Assembly (NCBI GenBank): GCA_023213395.1
Contig: CM041465.1
Location: 182,101,741-182,165,740 of the forward strand
Source of the DNA: Cycas panzhihuaensis
Taxonomy: Eukaryota > Cycadophyta
Length of the DNA: 64,000 nt
Direction: 5' to 3'
Below, piece by piece: positions 11,043 through 22,248 of the stretch. Position numbers and translations under genes: made by a program. The notes under the pieces are model-generated. The model saw nothing but the letters and a program-made list of their open reading frames with translations, searched no databases and was not told where the DNA came from. The number at the start of each line of letters is the position of its first letter. The first letter of the stretch is position 1.

Positions 11043-12589
11043 GTTTAAAAATTTTTTTCTTTTTTATGTGTTTGATATTTTAAAAATTTTATTTGATGGG
11101 GCACTAATCTACCTAAGTGGCTTCTAATCTAGGATTCTAAAGCAAAGCGTCTTTAGGAAAGCTCTCGATTTCTATTCTGTCTAATGGTGCCTGCCCACAA
11201 GTGGTAAACTAGGGACCTGATATACTGGTACATGAGCTTAAGGTCTCGATATACCTCAGTACATGGGCTGCCAAGAAGGTCCTAAGACCCCCCTAATTTG
11301 TTTTCCCATATGTATCAGACTTATGCCAAATGATAGATCTAGTGGTGAGAACTTACTAACTAAGGCACTCACCCCTTTGGGTCTAGCCTAGTCTTCAAAC
11401 TCCAAAAGATAGGGTCTCCTCCTTAGTCTGCCATTTATTACACCTTATAGCCAATGACATTCCTCATCTAATATGAGTAGGCTAAGGGCGTGTATGTGGT
11501 GGTAACTTTAAGGGTCCTAACCATTCCCCTTGCAAGACTAGAAATAGGAGTTTAATTTAGGAGTTATCTTTTTAATATAAAATTTTAATTTTTTAAGTGA
11601 GTTTCTTCCATACAAGAGGTTCTTTTTAATGCAATAAATGAAATGAAAAAAAAAAAAAAGTTAAATTAAAATAATAATTTAGAATACTCTTGATGGGATA
11701 AGCATTGAGAGTTAACTTCTTCAACCTTCCAAGAGTAACACCCATACATGAGACATCACAAAGCACTTACTATCCTTAAAAATTAGAATTGAATAGCTGA
11801 AAATGATAAGCCGCAACCTATTCTAGCAAAAGAACTTCAAGAAAATTTAAAAATACCTTTAAATCTTAAAAAATAAAGCTCAAATAGCTTGAATATAAAT
11901 GTCAATTTGATAAGTAAATATCTCCCTCAAATTAGTTGATTCTAAATTATAGAGCTATAAATCAGATTTCTGATGCTTTAAACAGTTCACAAATTAGATA
12001 AATGATTGCATAGATATTGTAGAAATAACACAAGTACCTTTTTTGAGGTTTATGTAACTTGCGTGCAAATACTGGTGACTAAAGCAAGAATGTAGAACCC
12101 TAACGAAGGATCAAATAGACTCAGAATCAGATAAAATTTTAGAAAAAAAGGAGATAATGATGATAGGCACCCAATAGAATTAGAATTTAAAAAAAAAAAA
12201 AAAACTTGTGTTAAGGAGAATAAAGTTGTTGAAGTCTAGGGTTCTCTGTAGACCATACGAAGAAGAATAGAGCCAAAAAAAACTCTAGAAAGTTGCTTTG
12301 TCAGGCACTGGAAATGGGTGTGGGGTTGATACAAACCCTATTAATGCTCTAACAAGTAATAATCATCAGTAATATGATTTCAACAAGCAAAAAATGTGAT
12401 TTTTCTCACATTTTCTTCAACAAAACTAAGTAAAACCCCAAATGGATGTAAATGAGCTTTAAAATCTACTATGAGAGGCTGAAATCTCTCACAACTAGCT
12501 GTGTATGAGCTCTAGCACTACATAAAACCTTAGATTTTCCAAGGAACATGAAGAAAATGGAGTAAAATCAATTAAAATCACTAAAATAC
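11043..12589 (-). other. element A leader with conserved block 11100-11575
   Basis: Untranslated leader between gag and the B fragment. The part at 11100-11575 is clearly related to 51270-51710, the same position just upstream of gag in element D. Shared segments include AGATCTAGTGGTGA (AGATCTAGCGGTGA in D), AAGGCACTCACCC, AATATGAGTAG and GTGGTGGTAACTT. The rest (11576-12589) has A-rich runs (11646-11660, 12188-12204) and no recognised content. Confidence 0.65.
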
Positions 12590-13001
12590 TTTTAAATCAG
12601 GCATATACAAACTCTGACATGCAATAATATAAACTCATGAGTATAAACCATCAAACATGTAAAGTAAACATCATCAAACATAATCATCACCACAAGACAC
12701 CAAGATTTATATGTGAAAAACCCAATGTGGGAAAAACCACAGGAGAAGGTGGAGTTAGGACTCCACTTATGATCATAAGGATTACATCTTTCTCCTCTCT
12801 CCTTTCTCAAGTTCTCAAGTGGTGAGAATATAAATATATAGTGATAATCACCTCACAAGTAGCCTATCATATATAATGAATTGTTACATCATCCAATGGT
12901 GGGATAGCATGGATATGTATACATCTCACATATCTCAAAGTAGGTTAATAGTGGGAAGTGCATGTGTATAATGGACCCACATTGAACATTATATTTTAAC
13001 A
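12590..13001 (-). repeat. LTR of element B inside the leader of A
   Basis: From about 12612 to 13001 the sequence matches the LTRs of element C (32859-33405 and 36425-36937). Examples are GGTGGAGTTAGGACTC, TTTACATCTTTCTCC-like segments and the terminus TATTTTAACA. A purine tract (minus TAGGGGGGC) adjoins 13001, so this is a 3' LTR in minus orientation. The left boundary is uncertain. The two opposite-strand frames at 12592-12825 are shadows. Confidence 0.75.
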
Positions 13002-13793
13002 GCCCCCCTATAATGTTTAATGTCCTTGAATCTTGATCTTAGGTCTTCATGTCTTTATCTTGTATACTAGCACCTATAACCTGTAACTGTCATATGTAGC
13101 TTGTATGCAGTATCACCTGTAACTTATATCCTGTAACCTATTTCTTATATTCTATATCTTGTAATCTATTTCTAGTATTTTGTATCATATAAGCTATTTT
13201 CTATATTATATATATTATGGGTGAATTCGTCACATCGTAAGGCTTGAGTAAAGCTTCTATACTAATCACCAAAATCATTTATAACCTGTAAAAGACTTGT
13301 AACTATATGTTATCTCCATAAAGCTATATATGAAGTGTTTTGTGCACATCATCATATCTTCACCTATGTGGTGGTTTCTTTCAATCTACATTAAGATGTC
13401 CATCAAATCAAGCAAAATGATATCTGACCCTATATAAAACAAAATCCATCTACCAAAATACATGGGTGACCAACCATTGTAATCGTTAGTTTACTAGGAA
13501 ATTGCTTCAAGTACATGGTTGATCTTCTTTCTAAATTACTTGTAGGACTTTCATATTGTCAGCAGGGTGTTATACAGGCTTGCTTCCTACTACTAATGGG
13601 TTATCTTCATATAGACTAATTTGAGTACCTGCATGCTTCAAGTATAGGCACTAATACGTATGAATGAAATATCCACATAAAATCACATATAAGTATACCA
13701 TCAGTATTGACTATGTCTCATGTATGTGGCTTGATAGGCTTGAAGTAGATAAGTAGGATCTTCACCTTACCATAGTGGATTAGATATAACATT
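13002..13793 (-). other. element B internal region, non-coding
   Basis: Similar to the internal region of element C. The best-conserved part is 13440-13540 (ATACATGGGTGACCAACC, GTTTACTAGGAAATT), matched at 33750-33840. In reverse complement it also matches 14400-14450 in element I. No protein motif is visible. The B copy appears to lack a full 5' LTR: only about 25 bp separate its primer-binding site from that of A. Confidence 0.65.
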
Positions 13794-13842
13794 GCTCTGA
13801 TACCATGTTAAAAAAAGAGATAACAATATTGCTCTGATACCA
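13794..13842 (-). repeat. two tandem primer-binding sites at the A/B junction
   Basis: GCTCTGATACCA occurs at 13794-13805 and 13831-13842. On the minus strand each is TGGTATCAGAGC, complementary to initiator Met tRNA, and each is followed by AATRTT or AATGTT plus TTAT. The copy at 13831-13842 abuts the 5' LTR of A and primes A. The other belongs to the B fragment. The 25 bp between them begin TGTTAAAAAA, like an LTR end. Confidence 0.85.
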
Positions 13843-14227
13843 TATAAGAATAACAGGATCTAAATACATGTGCCTTGATTTAAGTACAATAAGAAAAATA
13901 TTAACAAATATTCAACAATTTAAGAAAATAAGCAAGACATATGATCATGTAATGATAAGGGTAAATTCACCATATTGTAGGCTTTCTCTTAGGTAGAGTT
14001 TCTGTAGTAATCAGAATCCAAGATATGAAGTACAAAGGTGTTGGGCAACATTTATAGCCATCTACTAAGATTACAAGGTAATAGGATAGGTTGACTTAAT
14101 GACACAAGAGATGGACCTAACCTCACTATCCAATATGATTAAATTACGTCAAGGATCCATTAATATATTATAAACATGAATTTACATAAATGAGAAGAAA
14201 TGGAGGAGGCATTATAATGTTTTAACA
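13843..14227 (-). repeat. element A 5' LTR
   Basis: 385 bp, the same length as the left copy and alignable without a net indel. Differences are mostly transitions, pointing to an old insertion decayed by deamination. It is followed by GTATG (14228-14232), the right target duplication. Confidence 0.9.
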
Positions 14228-14232
14228 GTATG

Positions 14233-14704
14233 GTAGTGTGAGTCATTTTAAGAACCTCATTTCACAAGGGGTATGGCATATAATTATAGGGTTACTCTTG
14301 TCATTCCATATGTAGTCACTTGTTGGTCAAGTAGTTTAACATGTTCTTAGAGTTGGTAGTTAATATTCACTAATTGATAAACCACATATTTAAAACACAC
14401 CCTAGTAAACTAATGACTACAATTGTTGGTTACCCATGTAGTCTAAAAGATGGTAGTTATTTCATATAAACATTAGTTATCTTTTAGATCAAAGTTTGAT
14501 TAATATAGGAGTTTATAATTGTATTTTGAAACTTTCTAGGTAGTGGCAATTGCTTACATATGGATGAGTATTATTCTAGGTATTGATAATATTTTTTGTG
14601 GTGATTTGAAGATGAAGACTTCCAATAATTTTACAAGTTGAAGATTAAAATTGATGATTGATATTGAAAATTAATGGTTTGTGTAATTAGTCATTATGGG
14701 GGAG
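14233..14704 (+). other. element I internal region, right arm, and polypurine tract
   Basis: Non-coding. The part at 14375-14480 (CCTAGTAAACTAATGAC, TTGTTGGTTACCCATGTA) matches elements B and C in the same position, a few hundred bases before the 3' LTR, once orientation is taken into account. The tract ATGGGGGAG at 14696-14704 directly precedes the LTR and is the polypurine tract. Confidence 0.65.
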
Positions 14705-15076
14705 TGTTAAAAGTAATGATTAATTATTTCCTTATAAAGTTATGTGCTTTAATATTAAGTTATATCCCCCCACTCTCTTATTATTAAATTATTAACAACA
14801 CTAAGATGTGTACATGTGCTCATTTATTTATGTCATGTCCCACTGGTGGACTTAGAGGTTTTCTCATATTATTATTGGACATGGGGTTAACTAGTCCTAC
14901 AAATATGTGTATTTATCTAATACAATTCTTTGAAGGTTGATCATTTTTCCACCATATAATTTTGTCTTCATAATGTGCATGTTTCATCTTATTATGTTTT
15001 TATGTTCATCTTATATTGACCTCATTATTTATACTTGTGTTTATGAATGTTATTCATCATATAATTTTGTCCAACA
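14705..15076 (+). repeat. element I 3' LTR
   Basis: Starts TGTTAAAAGTAATG and ends CCAACA, matching 4669-5028. The bases just after it (TGTGGTATTAAAT) resemble the junction after the left LTR, so the exact 3' boundary could be complicated by a copied primer-binding site. Confidence 0.8.
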
Positions 15077-15252
15077 TGTGGTATTAAATCTTTTTTCATT
15101 CCAATAATGATAATACTTAAGGATAAAAGTAAGGTGAACTATGAAAGGGTATAATGGGAAGCTTCATGCTTTAGAAATTTGTTTAGACATTAAGGACTCT
15201 AAAAAGATGCAAATACTCTCAAGTACAAAGGTGGCCTACATAAGTATATCCA
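15077..15252 (+). pseudogene. Ty3-like gag remnant, middle part (element J)
   Basis: This short island between elements I and H reads, with frame breaks, as the end of a capsid domain. The segment YKGGLHKYI (about 15226-15252) continues into HVEMGF at 22254 across element H. That fits the GL-x-YI block common near the C-terminus of Ty3 capsids. It shows that H landed inside the gag of J. Confidence 0.5.
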
Positions 15253-16392
15253 TGATCTGAATCTTGAATGGGAAAGTAAAAATTTTAGCCAATTGAAACA
15301 AAATCCAGAACAATTTACATTATTATTATATAGAATTATAAATATTTAGAAATTTTCTTATAAAACTCCTCTTGTTTATGCTCTATTGAGCATGCATGAG
15401 ACTGCTATAGTGTTTTGGGAGAGAGAAATTGAGTGTTGGGTGCTCCTTGTGCTGCCACTCGTCCTCTGGAACCTCCGTCTCAAAGTCTACAAAAACGTTT
15501 TTGGTCATTTATTACCAAAAACCCCGTTTTGGTGAAGAAGAAGCGCTAGTATCTCTTTACGGGACTATCAGAATCGCTGTCTTCTCCACTCGGCTGCAAC
15601 TACGATCTTTCGGGCTCCTTCATGATCCCTGTAATAGGTTTTTCCACTGCGTTTCTGCTGTATTTTCTCCCAACGTAGATTTTCACTTTCTGGAGCCGTT
15701 CTCTTTCCAGAAAAATGATTTTCTCAAAGCTTTCCTCGAATCTTGCTCCATGCTATGTCTAGGGATGTGGCGTCCTCCTTTTCCTATCAAAAATCTCTAT
15801 CGAGATCCCCTGAATTCTTCACCAAAATTTTGCTTAAAAGCGTTTTCATTTGGGGCTATTTTTCTATTTTTCCATTTTCTAACAGGTTTCAAAACGGCTT
15901 GTGAAATCTTAGAAAAATCTTTTTATTTTGGAGTTTTTCCTCTTTAAATGTGTAGAGGACACATGTGCGTACCCTCTCCTTAAATTTCGTGCGAAACGGA
16001 TCCCGTTTGCGCTGCCAAAATCATTTCCTTTTTTCTTATTTTTCCATTTTTTGACTTTTGCGTAGCAGTCTCCTCAATTGCGTAGCAGTCTCCTCAGTTG
16101 CATAGCACCTACGTAGCAGTGACAGCACCTATATAGCACCTACGTAATAGTGACAACACATGTGTAGCACCTGCGTAGCAGTCGTAGTACTTCCGTAGCA
16201 CCTTGGTAGTAGTTATAACACCTTTTTACACTTATAGAAATACATTTTTTTACACTTTTAAAGCCTTTTAAAGGCATATTTCTACTAAATGAAGACCATT
16301 AAGCCTTTTTAAGGTAATTTTCTACTACATAAAGACCATTTACATGAAAAACAAAGTATTTAATAGTATTTAAAGATCCGAAAAATGGATCA
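15253..16392 (-). repeat. element H 3' LTR
   Basis: On the minus strand it starts TGATCCATTTTTCGGATC. It carries a GC-rich segment and a 20-bp minisatellite (16060-16219). The open frame 15429-15947 (172 aa) is on the antisense strand of the LTR and is not kept in the other LTR copy, so it is not annotated as a gene. Confidence 0.9.
16060..16219. repeat. 20-bp minisatellite in the H 3' LTR
   Basis: Two units of GCGTAGCAGTCTCCTCARTT are followed by about six variant units around GCACCTACGTAGCAGTGACA. The sister LTR has the array at 21919-22079, with three units of the first type and a different arrangement of the second. The recurring ACGTAG core contains ACGT. Confidence 0.85.
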
Positions 16393-16412
16393 GAACTCCC
16401 CTTTTTTAGGAG
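16393..16412 (-). other. element H polypurine tract
   Basis: The minus strand reads CTCCTAAAAAAGGGGAGTTC directly before the LTR start TGATCC. This is the expected second-strand priming site. Confidence 0.75.
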
Positions 16413-16479
16413 TTTATGGCCTCATGAACTTTATAGTTGTAGATGAGGGAATTTAATTTTCCCTATCTCCTTATTGTAC

Positions 16480-17780
16480 CATTTTGCTTTGTTAGGTACT
16501 TGTCCTTTCTCGAATTAAGGATTCGATTATGCCTCTTCGAGTCTCGATCTGCTTCCTTTGAAGAATGCAATCATTTTGCATTGGTTCCTCTTTCTCTATC
16601 CACAACTCCTCTGGGTTTAGTAAGAGTGGAACTCCATCTTCATCTTCATCCAACATGGATGGCTCGAACATCTTCAGATTCTCAATATTCACTACGGAAT
16701 ACATCTTCATGAATTCTGGAAGTTCAAGTTGGAAAGCATTTTCTCCAATTTTCTTCAAGATTGTAAAAGGACCATATCATAAAGGCTTTAGCTTTTTGCA
16801 TTTACCTTGCAATCTTTTCTTACTGAGGTGCAACCAAACTCTATCTCCTTCCTTAAAGGAATGGCTGGTTCTATGTGCATCATGCCACTGCTTGTATCTC
16901 TGTTGTGATTTTGAAGTCGCTCTTCAACCTGTTGATGGATTTTTCTGATTCTTTCCAAGAATCTTTATGCCTTTTCATCTCCTTCTTCTTCATTTCTATT
17001 TCCTGTTGAAAGTTAAGCAGAAAATTCTAAATCGAAAGGACTTGTAGGCAGAAATCCCAAACATACCTCAAATGGTGATTTCTGGGTTGAGCTATGGATA
17101 GTTCTGTTGAATGCAAATTACAAGTATGGGAGACTTTCATCCCAAGTCTTAGGATACTTGGCATTGTATCCTCATAACAGCTATACCAATGTCCTATTGA
17201 CAACTTCAGTTTGGCCGTCTGTTTAAGGATGAAAAGCTGTGCTCATCTCTAGCTATGTATCCATCATTCCCCAAAGTGTTTGCCAAAAATGACTCAGAAA
17301 TCTATTGTCTCGATCAGAAATGATTGAGTTGGGAAGTCCAAAATACTTCCAAACATGCTGGAAAAATAATCTAGCTATGTCTTCTCCTGTATGTGTCTTC
17401 CTACAGGGAATCAACATCACCATTTCTTGAATCGATCAACAACAACAAATAAATAATCCATACCATTTCTGGTTTGTGGTAGTCCTCCTAGGAAATCCAT
17501 GGAGATACTTTCCCACGGTCGTGATGGAATAGGAAGTGGAATGTACAATCTAAACTTCCTATTGGCCAGCTTTGATGTGCTACATAATGTACACCCTTGT
17601 ACTATTGTAGTCACATCTTGCTACATATTTGCCCAATACATATATCGCTGTAAGTTTAGCAATGTCTTTCCCACTCCAAAGTATCCTGTAACTTGAGAGG
17701 TTTAAGCTTCTCTTATCCACTTCATTCAGTCTGCATGCTTTAGAATGCAAAGCTTGTCTTACTTGCAAAGAAGTCCATCT
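16480..17780 (-). pseudogene. Ty3-like integrase (element H)
   Basis: On the minus strand a zinc-binding end (VQGCTLCSTSKLANRK, CxxC intact) leads into the core with PWESISMDFLGGLP and [10 protein letters not shown]. The C-terminal part has GDRVWLHLSKKRLQGK, KLKPL and the YGPFTI block. A region with VVNIENLKMFEPSM and ILQRKQIETRRG follows and ends near 16490. That last stretch sits where chromoviruses carry a chromodomain, but it is too eroded to assign. Frames 17614-17417 and 16758-16492 are the longest open pieces. Several stops interrupt the middle of the core (about 17000-17400). The role would be cDNA insertion. Confidence 0.88.
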
Positions 17781-17949
17781 TTTAGCTGGAGATCAGCAAT
17801 TACTTTTCCTTGCTGTAGCTGCTCAAAGATAGGCTTGAATGCCTCGTCTTTCAAATCCAAATCAACATATTCATCATGGCAGAAAGGTTAAAATTGCATA
17901 GCTACCAACAAACTAGAATTACCTTGTTGTTGAGGAGGTCTAGACAACA

Positions 17950-19150
17950 AGTCTGCAATCTTATTTGTCGTTCCTTTCTTGTATTTAACCATGATGTAAA
18001 ACTGCTGCAAATAGGACATCCACTTCATATGCCTAGCCTGCTGCAACTTGGACTAAGTCTGCAAAAATTGCAAAGGCTTATGGTCAGTGTGGATGACCAC
18101 TTCTTTTCCCAACAAATAGGGTCTCCAATGTTTTACTGCTTGGTGTAATGCATAGAGCTCCTTATCGTAAGTTGGGTAGTTTATGACAGCTCCATTAAAT
18201 GTCTCTGAATGGTATGCTATCAGTTTTCCTTCTTGCTTCAATACTGCTCCCATGGTATAGCCTAAAGCATCAGTCTCCAATTCAAATGGATTTTGTAGCG
18301 AGGGTAAAGCTAACACTGGTGCCTCACAAATTTTTTGCTTCAAAAGCCTGAAAGCTTTTTCTTGTTCATTCTCCCAATGAAACTTTGCATGTCCTCCTAT
18401 CAATGCATGAAGAGGTGCTATAATTTGAAAGAATCTGAAAATAAATTTTCTTAAATATTAACATGCACCAATGAAACTTCTTACCTCTGTGGTTGTCTTA
18501 GGTGTGGGCCAATTGAGAATGATTTTGATCTTTGCTGGGTCAATCTTCAATTCTCCTCCTCCAACCACGAAACATAAGAAGACGAGAGATTACTTTCCAA
18601 ACTCGCACTTCTTTAGATTTAGTATCAACTGATGTTCTTAGAGAACTTTAAGCACTTGCTCGACATGTTGGAGGTGCTCCTCCCATGTATGGCTAAAAAT
18701 CAGAATATCATCTAGATAAACGATTACAAAGTCATCAATGAAGGGTCTTAATACCTCATTCATCAACCTCATGAAGGTGGAAGGTGCATTGCACAGACCA
18801 AATGGCATCACCAACCATTCGAACAATCCTTGCTTCAATTTGAAGGATGTCTTCCAAGTATCCTCTTCTCGGATTCGAACCTGATGGTACCCTGATTTCA
18901 GGTCCATTTTGTTGAAATATCTTACCGACTGTAGCTGGTCCAACAAGTCATCTATCTGTGGTAAGGGATATCTATTCTTTATGGTGATCTTGTTCAAAGC
19001 TTGGTAGTTAATGCACATTCTCCATCCTCCATCTTTCTTTGGCACCAAAATAATAGGTGATCCACATGGGGAACAACTTGGCTTGATTACTCCTCATTCC
19101 AAGAGTTCTTGAATCTGCCTCTTAATCTCTTCATTCTCCAAAACTGAGTT
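17950..19150 (-). pseudogene. Ty3-like reverse transcriptase and RNase H (element H)
   Basis: The RT frame 19048-18638 has MVPKKDGGWRMCINYQALN, RYPLPQIDDLLDQL, FNKMDLKSGYHQVRI, LVMPFGLCNAPSTFMRLMN and the catalytic VIVYLDDILIFSHT. The YLDD box is intact. After frame breaks, 18403-18053 gives RNase H with ELETDALGYTMGAVL, YDKELYALHQAVKHW and IHTDHKPLQFLQT, so the D-E-D set is readable. These enzymes copy element RNA into cDNA. In-frame stops between about 18640 and 18410 and again below 18053 separate the open pieces. Confidence 0.92.
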
Positions 19151-19479
19151 TCGATAGAGACTAAGATTCGGCAAAGGTGAATCAGTAACCAGCTGGATTT
19201 CATGTTCAATTGCCCTTTTAGGGGGCAGTCCTTTCGGCTCTTAGAATACGTCACTGTACTTATCCCTTAGGCCTTCAATCTGCTGCACTTACTTCCTATC
19301 CAGTGCCTATATTGAGAACTCTGCTTGCTCATTTTCTTCCACCTTTAGCTTTATCATCAACAACACAAACTTCCTACAAGCATTAATTAATCTTTTCGCT
19401 TGTTAGGAAGATATTAGAGAAATCTTCTTTTGTGGCTTTGATGCATTGATCATATATGATCTCCCATCCTTGATGAGTT

Positions 19480-19990
19480 GAATCTTTCTTAACCTCTTGT
19501 GATGAACTCCATCTCTATCATAGAGATATGGGCTGCTAAACACAACTTGACAAACATCCAAAGGGACTACTTCACATTCAACTTCATCAATGAACTTTTC
19601 AGATATTGCAAATTTAAACTTACATTGGTGAGTAACCTACAACTCTAAATCTTTTTTTAACCATCTAAGAGGATATGGTTTTGGATGTGCATGCATTTTT
19701 AATCCCAGTTTTTTTACCAATACTTCTGAGATTAAATTCTTTTGGCTTCCTCCATTAAAGACGGCATCAACCATGCTTTGCTTCACTTGGATTCTTACCA
19801 TGAAGAGCTCCTCTCGAATCTCTGGATCAACTTGCTGATGATTATTTCCAGGCTCCGCATTAGCCATGAGAATCAACTTCTCATTAGCTTCTTTAATGCC
19901 ACAAATATTTCCATCACTTACAGAGTTAAGTAAAGTTTTACCTTCAATTTTAACTTTACCTTTCCCCTTGTTCTTGGGTCGTTTCTCTGG
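19480..19990 (-). pseudogene. Ty3-like aspartic protease (element H)
   Basis: Frame 19876-19637 reads VDPEIREELFMVRIQVKQS, then VDAVFNGGSQKNLIS and VKKLGLKMHAHPKPYPLRW. This is the retropepsin-like fold with its FDxGSQ-type active site. The catalytic Asp reads Asn (NGG where DTG or DSG is expected), one G-to-A step. Downstream, VPLDVCQVVFSSPYLYDRD corresponds to the usual segment leading to RT. The enzyme would cleave the Gag-Pol precursor; as read it is inactive. Confidence 0.82.
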
Positions 19991-20926
19991 GTGTAGGAAC
20001 CAACAATCTTCTACGATGTGACCCGCTCACTTGCAATAAGTGCATGTGACTTTGATTTGGGTGGTATTGACTTGTTTCATCTTGCCAAAACCTCTAATGG
20101 ATTGTTGTCCAACTTTACCTAGAAACTTCATTCCTCGGGTAGGTTTATTGCTACCTTCTAGAGGTGCAAACCTTTTCCTTTCAGCAAAAACCTTCTTATT
20201 CCTCTTTTCTATGGCAATCGCCTTCTTGCTAGCTTCATTGAGTGATTTAACTTTGAATAGTTGAAGTTCTTGCTGAATATGTTAGTGTAGTCCTGTAATA
20301 TATTTCAGCATTATATCTTTACCTAGTAAAGAGATGCCCAACACAACAGCTTACTTTTGAAATTCTGTTGTATAATCTTAGACATTTTGGCCTCTTTCCT
20401 GTCGGTAATATTGCCATTTAATCCTCTGTTGCTCTTCATATCTAATAGGATAGAATTACTTCTTAATGAGGATTTTAAACTATTGCCAAGTGATCTCACT
20501 TACATTATGGGATTTAAGGTATGCATTCCACCAAACTAATGCATGTTTAGATAATTTTAACCTAGCAAAAGTTATTTTCTGCTGGTTTTTATACCCATAA
20601 ATGGAAAAATAAGTTTCTAGTTGGTCCAACAAACCATCTAATTTTTTAGCATCCAATGTTCCATCATAGATGGGCAATTCAAGTTTTGCCTCTACCTTGA
20701 ATGGATGTGTGAATACTGCTAGATTGTCATCTTCATCATTTTCTTGTTAGTCTTCTACCAACTCTTCATTTGTCTCCTCTTTCATCAGTTCATCGTCTTC
20801 CTTCTTTACGCCTTTGGCTGTTAAAGAAGAAGTTGCAACTAGTTGCGCCACAAGTTGGGTTAATCTATCAAGGTTTTGCTCTATCTTCATGAACCTTTCC
20901 TCCATTTTCTGTTTCGAATTAGCCAT
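19991..20926 (-). pseudogene. Ty3-like gag (element H)
   Basis: The minus-strand start MANSKQKMEERFMKIEQNLD at 20926 opens a coiled-coil-like N-terminus. An acidic Glu/Asp stretch with one stop follows. Then comes the capsid frame 20677-20480 (PIYDGTLDAKKLDGLLDQLE, FARLKLSKHALVWWNAYL), with the WW motif of Ty3 capsids. A zinc knuckle (CHYCKWAGHIVEDC) lies near 20045-20005. Scattered stops lie between 20480 and 20050. The ATG was chosen because it is the first Met ahead of the heptad-like segment and about 180 bases inside the primer-binding site. Confidence 0.82.
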
Positions 20927-21107
20927 CTTCCTTCGCTATTTTCTTTCTCTCTCAAGAGGTTCGATTAGAGGTTCACCTGTTAACAGATATTGATATCTAG
21001 TTTTCATAAAAACTTCTACAATGAAAGTAAGAGGATTTTTTTCCTTTTCTTTTCTTTCTTTTTTTTTTCTTTAAAATCCCTAAAATCCCAAGGGTTTCAA
21101 GAAACTA

Positions 21108-21119
21108 GCTCTAATACCA
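21108..21119 (-). other. element H primer-binding site
   Basis: The minus strand reads TGGTATTAGAGC, one mismatch from the initiator Met tRNA-complementary site. It lies six bases inside the 5' LTR. Confidence 0.75.
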
Positions 21120-21125
21120 AAATAT

Positions 21126-22248
21126 TGATTTAAATCTTGAATGGGCAAGTGAAAACTTTAACCAATTGAAATAAAATCTAAAATAATTTACATTATTATT
21201 ACATAGAATTACAAATATTTAGAATTTTTCTTACAAAACTCCTATTATTTGTGCTCTATTGAGCATGCACGGGACTGTTGTAGCATTTTGGGAGAGAGAA
21301 ATTGAGTGCTTGGCGCTCTTTGAGCTGCTACTCATTCTCTGAACCTTCGTCTTGAAGTCTACAAAAATGTTTTTGGTCATTTATTACCAAAAATCCCATT
21401 TTGGTGAAGAAGAATTGGCTAGCGTCTCTTTTTGGGACTACTGTAACTGCTATCTTCTCCACTCGACTGTAACTATGATCTTTTGAGCTCCTTCATGATC
21501 CCCACAATAGGTTTTTTTGCTGCGTTTCTGCTGTATTTTCTCCCTACACAGATTTTCACTTTCTAGAGCTGTTCTCTTTCTAGAAAAATGATTTTCTCAA
21601 AGCTTTCCTTGAATCTTGCTCCATGCTGCATCTAGGGCTGTGGCGTCCTCCTTTTCCTATCAAAAATCTCTATCGAGATCCCTAGAATTTTGCTTAAAAG
21701 CGTTTTCATTTGGGGTTATTTTTTTATTTTTTCGTTTTCTAAAGTTTCAAAATGGCTTGTGAAATCTTAGAAAAATCTTTTTATTTTGGATTTTTTCCTC
21801 TTTAAATGTATAGAGGACACGTGTGCGTACCCTCTCCTCAAATTTCGTGTGAAATGAATCCCATTTGCACTGCCAAAATTATTTCTATTTTTCTTATCTT
21901 TCCGTTTTTTTACTTTTGCGTAGCAGTCTCCTCAGTTGCGTAGTAGTCTCCTCAATTGCGTAGCAGTCTCCTCAGTTGCATAGCACCTATGTAGCAGTGA
22001 CAACACCTGCGTAGCAGTGACAGCACCTACGTAGCAGTTGTAGTACTTGCGTAGCACCTTGGTAGTAGTTATAGCACCCTTTTACACTTGTAGAAATACA
22101 TTTTTTAACATATTTTAAGCCTTTTAAAGGCATATTTCTACTAAATGAAGACCATTAAGCCTTTTTAAGGCAATTTTCTACTACATAAAGACCATTTACA
22201 TGAAAAATAAAGTATTTAAGAGTATTTAAAGATCCGAAAAATTGATCA
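21126..22248 (-). repeat. element H 5' LTR
   Basis: About 1.12 kb and collinear with 15253-16392. Its minisatellite (21919-22079) has a different unit count, and a short segment near 21690 is deleted relative to the other LTR. It is followed by ATCCA, the right target duplication. Confidence 0.9.

Larger units (their letters stand above)
7140..14227 (-). mobile_element. Ty1/copia retrotransposon A (7.1 kb, minus strand)
   Basis: Both LTRs are exactly 385 bp (7140-7524, 13843-14227) and the element is flanked by GTATG. Read on the minus strand the order is: 5' LTR, primer-binding site (13842-13831), a 2.8-kb leader with a piece of element B, gag (11042 down to about 9780), protease/pre-integrase (about 9560), integrase (about 8960-8281), and a fused RT/RNase H remnant (about 8000-7565). 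The polypurine tract and 3' LTR follow. Integrase before RT is the copia order. Many in-frame stops and a large RT deletion make it inactive. It sits inside element I. Confidence 0.92.
4669..15076 (+). mobile_element. non-coding LTR retrotransposon I, split by element A
   Basis: Two direct LTR copies (4669-5028 and 14705-15076) bracket the element. A primer-binding site complementary to initiator Met tRNA follows the left LTR, and a purine tract precedes the right one, so the sense strand is plus. Without the nested element A (7140-14227 plus its 5-bp duplication) it is about 3.3 kb long. No gag or pol motif is readable in either internal arm, which suggests a non-autonomous, large-retrotransposon-derivative type element. 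It interrupts the gag of J. A clean 5-bp target duplication is not visible: ATGGT on the left, while TGTGG follows the right LTR. Confidence 0.75.
15253..22248 (-). mobile_element. Ty3-like retrotransposon H (7.0 kb, minus strand)
   Basis: LTRs at 15253-16392 and 21126-22248 (about 1.1 kb each) are flanked by the perfect 5-bp duplication ATCCA (15248-15252 and 22249-22253). On the minus strand the order is 5' LTR, primer-binding site (21119-21108), gag (start 20926), protease, RT, RNase H, integrase, polypurine tract (16412-16393) and 3' LTR. RT before integrase is the Ty3 order. The pol blocks are long and easy to read but contain stops, so H is inactive though younger than J. Confidence 0.93.

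Noticed and set aside
15429-15947. 172-aa open frame on the plus strand
   Set aside because: It is antisense within the H 3' LTR and is broken in the sister LTR at 21126-22248.
16060-16219. CRISPR-like regular repeats
   Set aside because: Units are adjacent or nearly so, without unique spacers, and lie in a eukaryotic LTR; it is a minisatellite.
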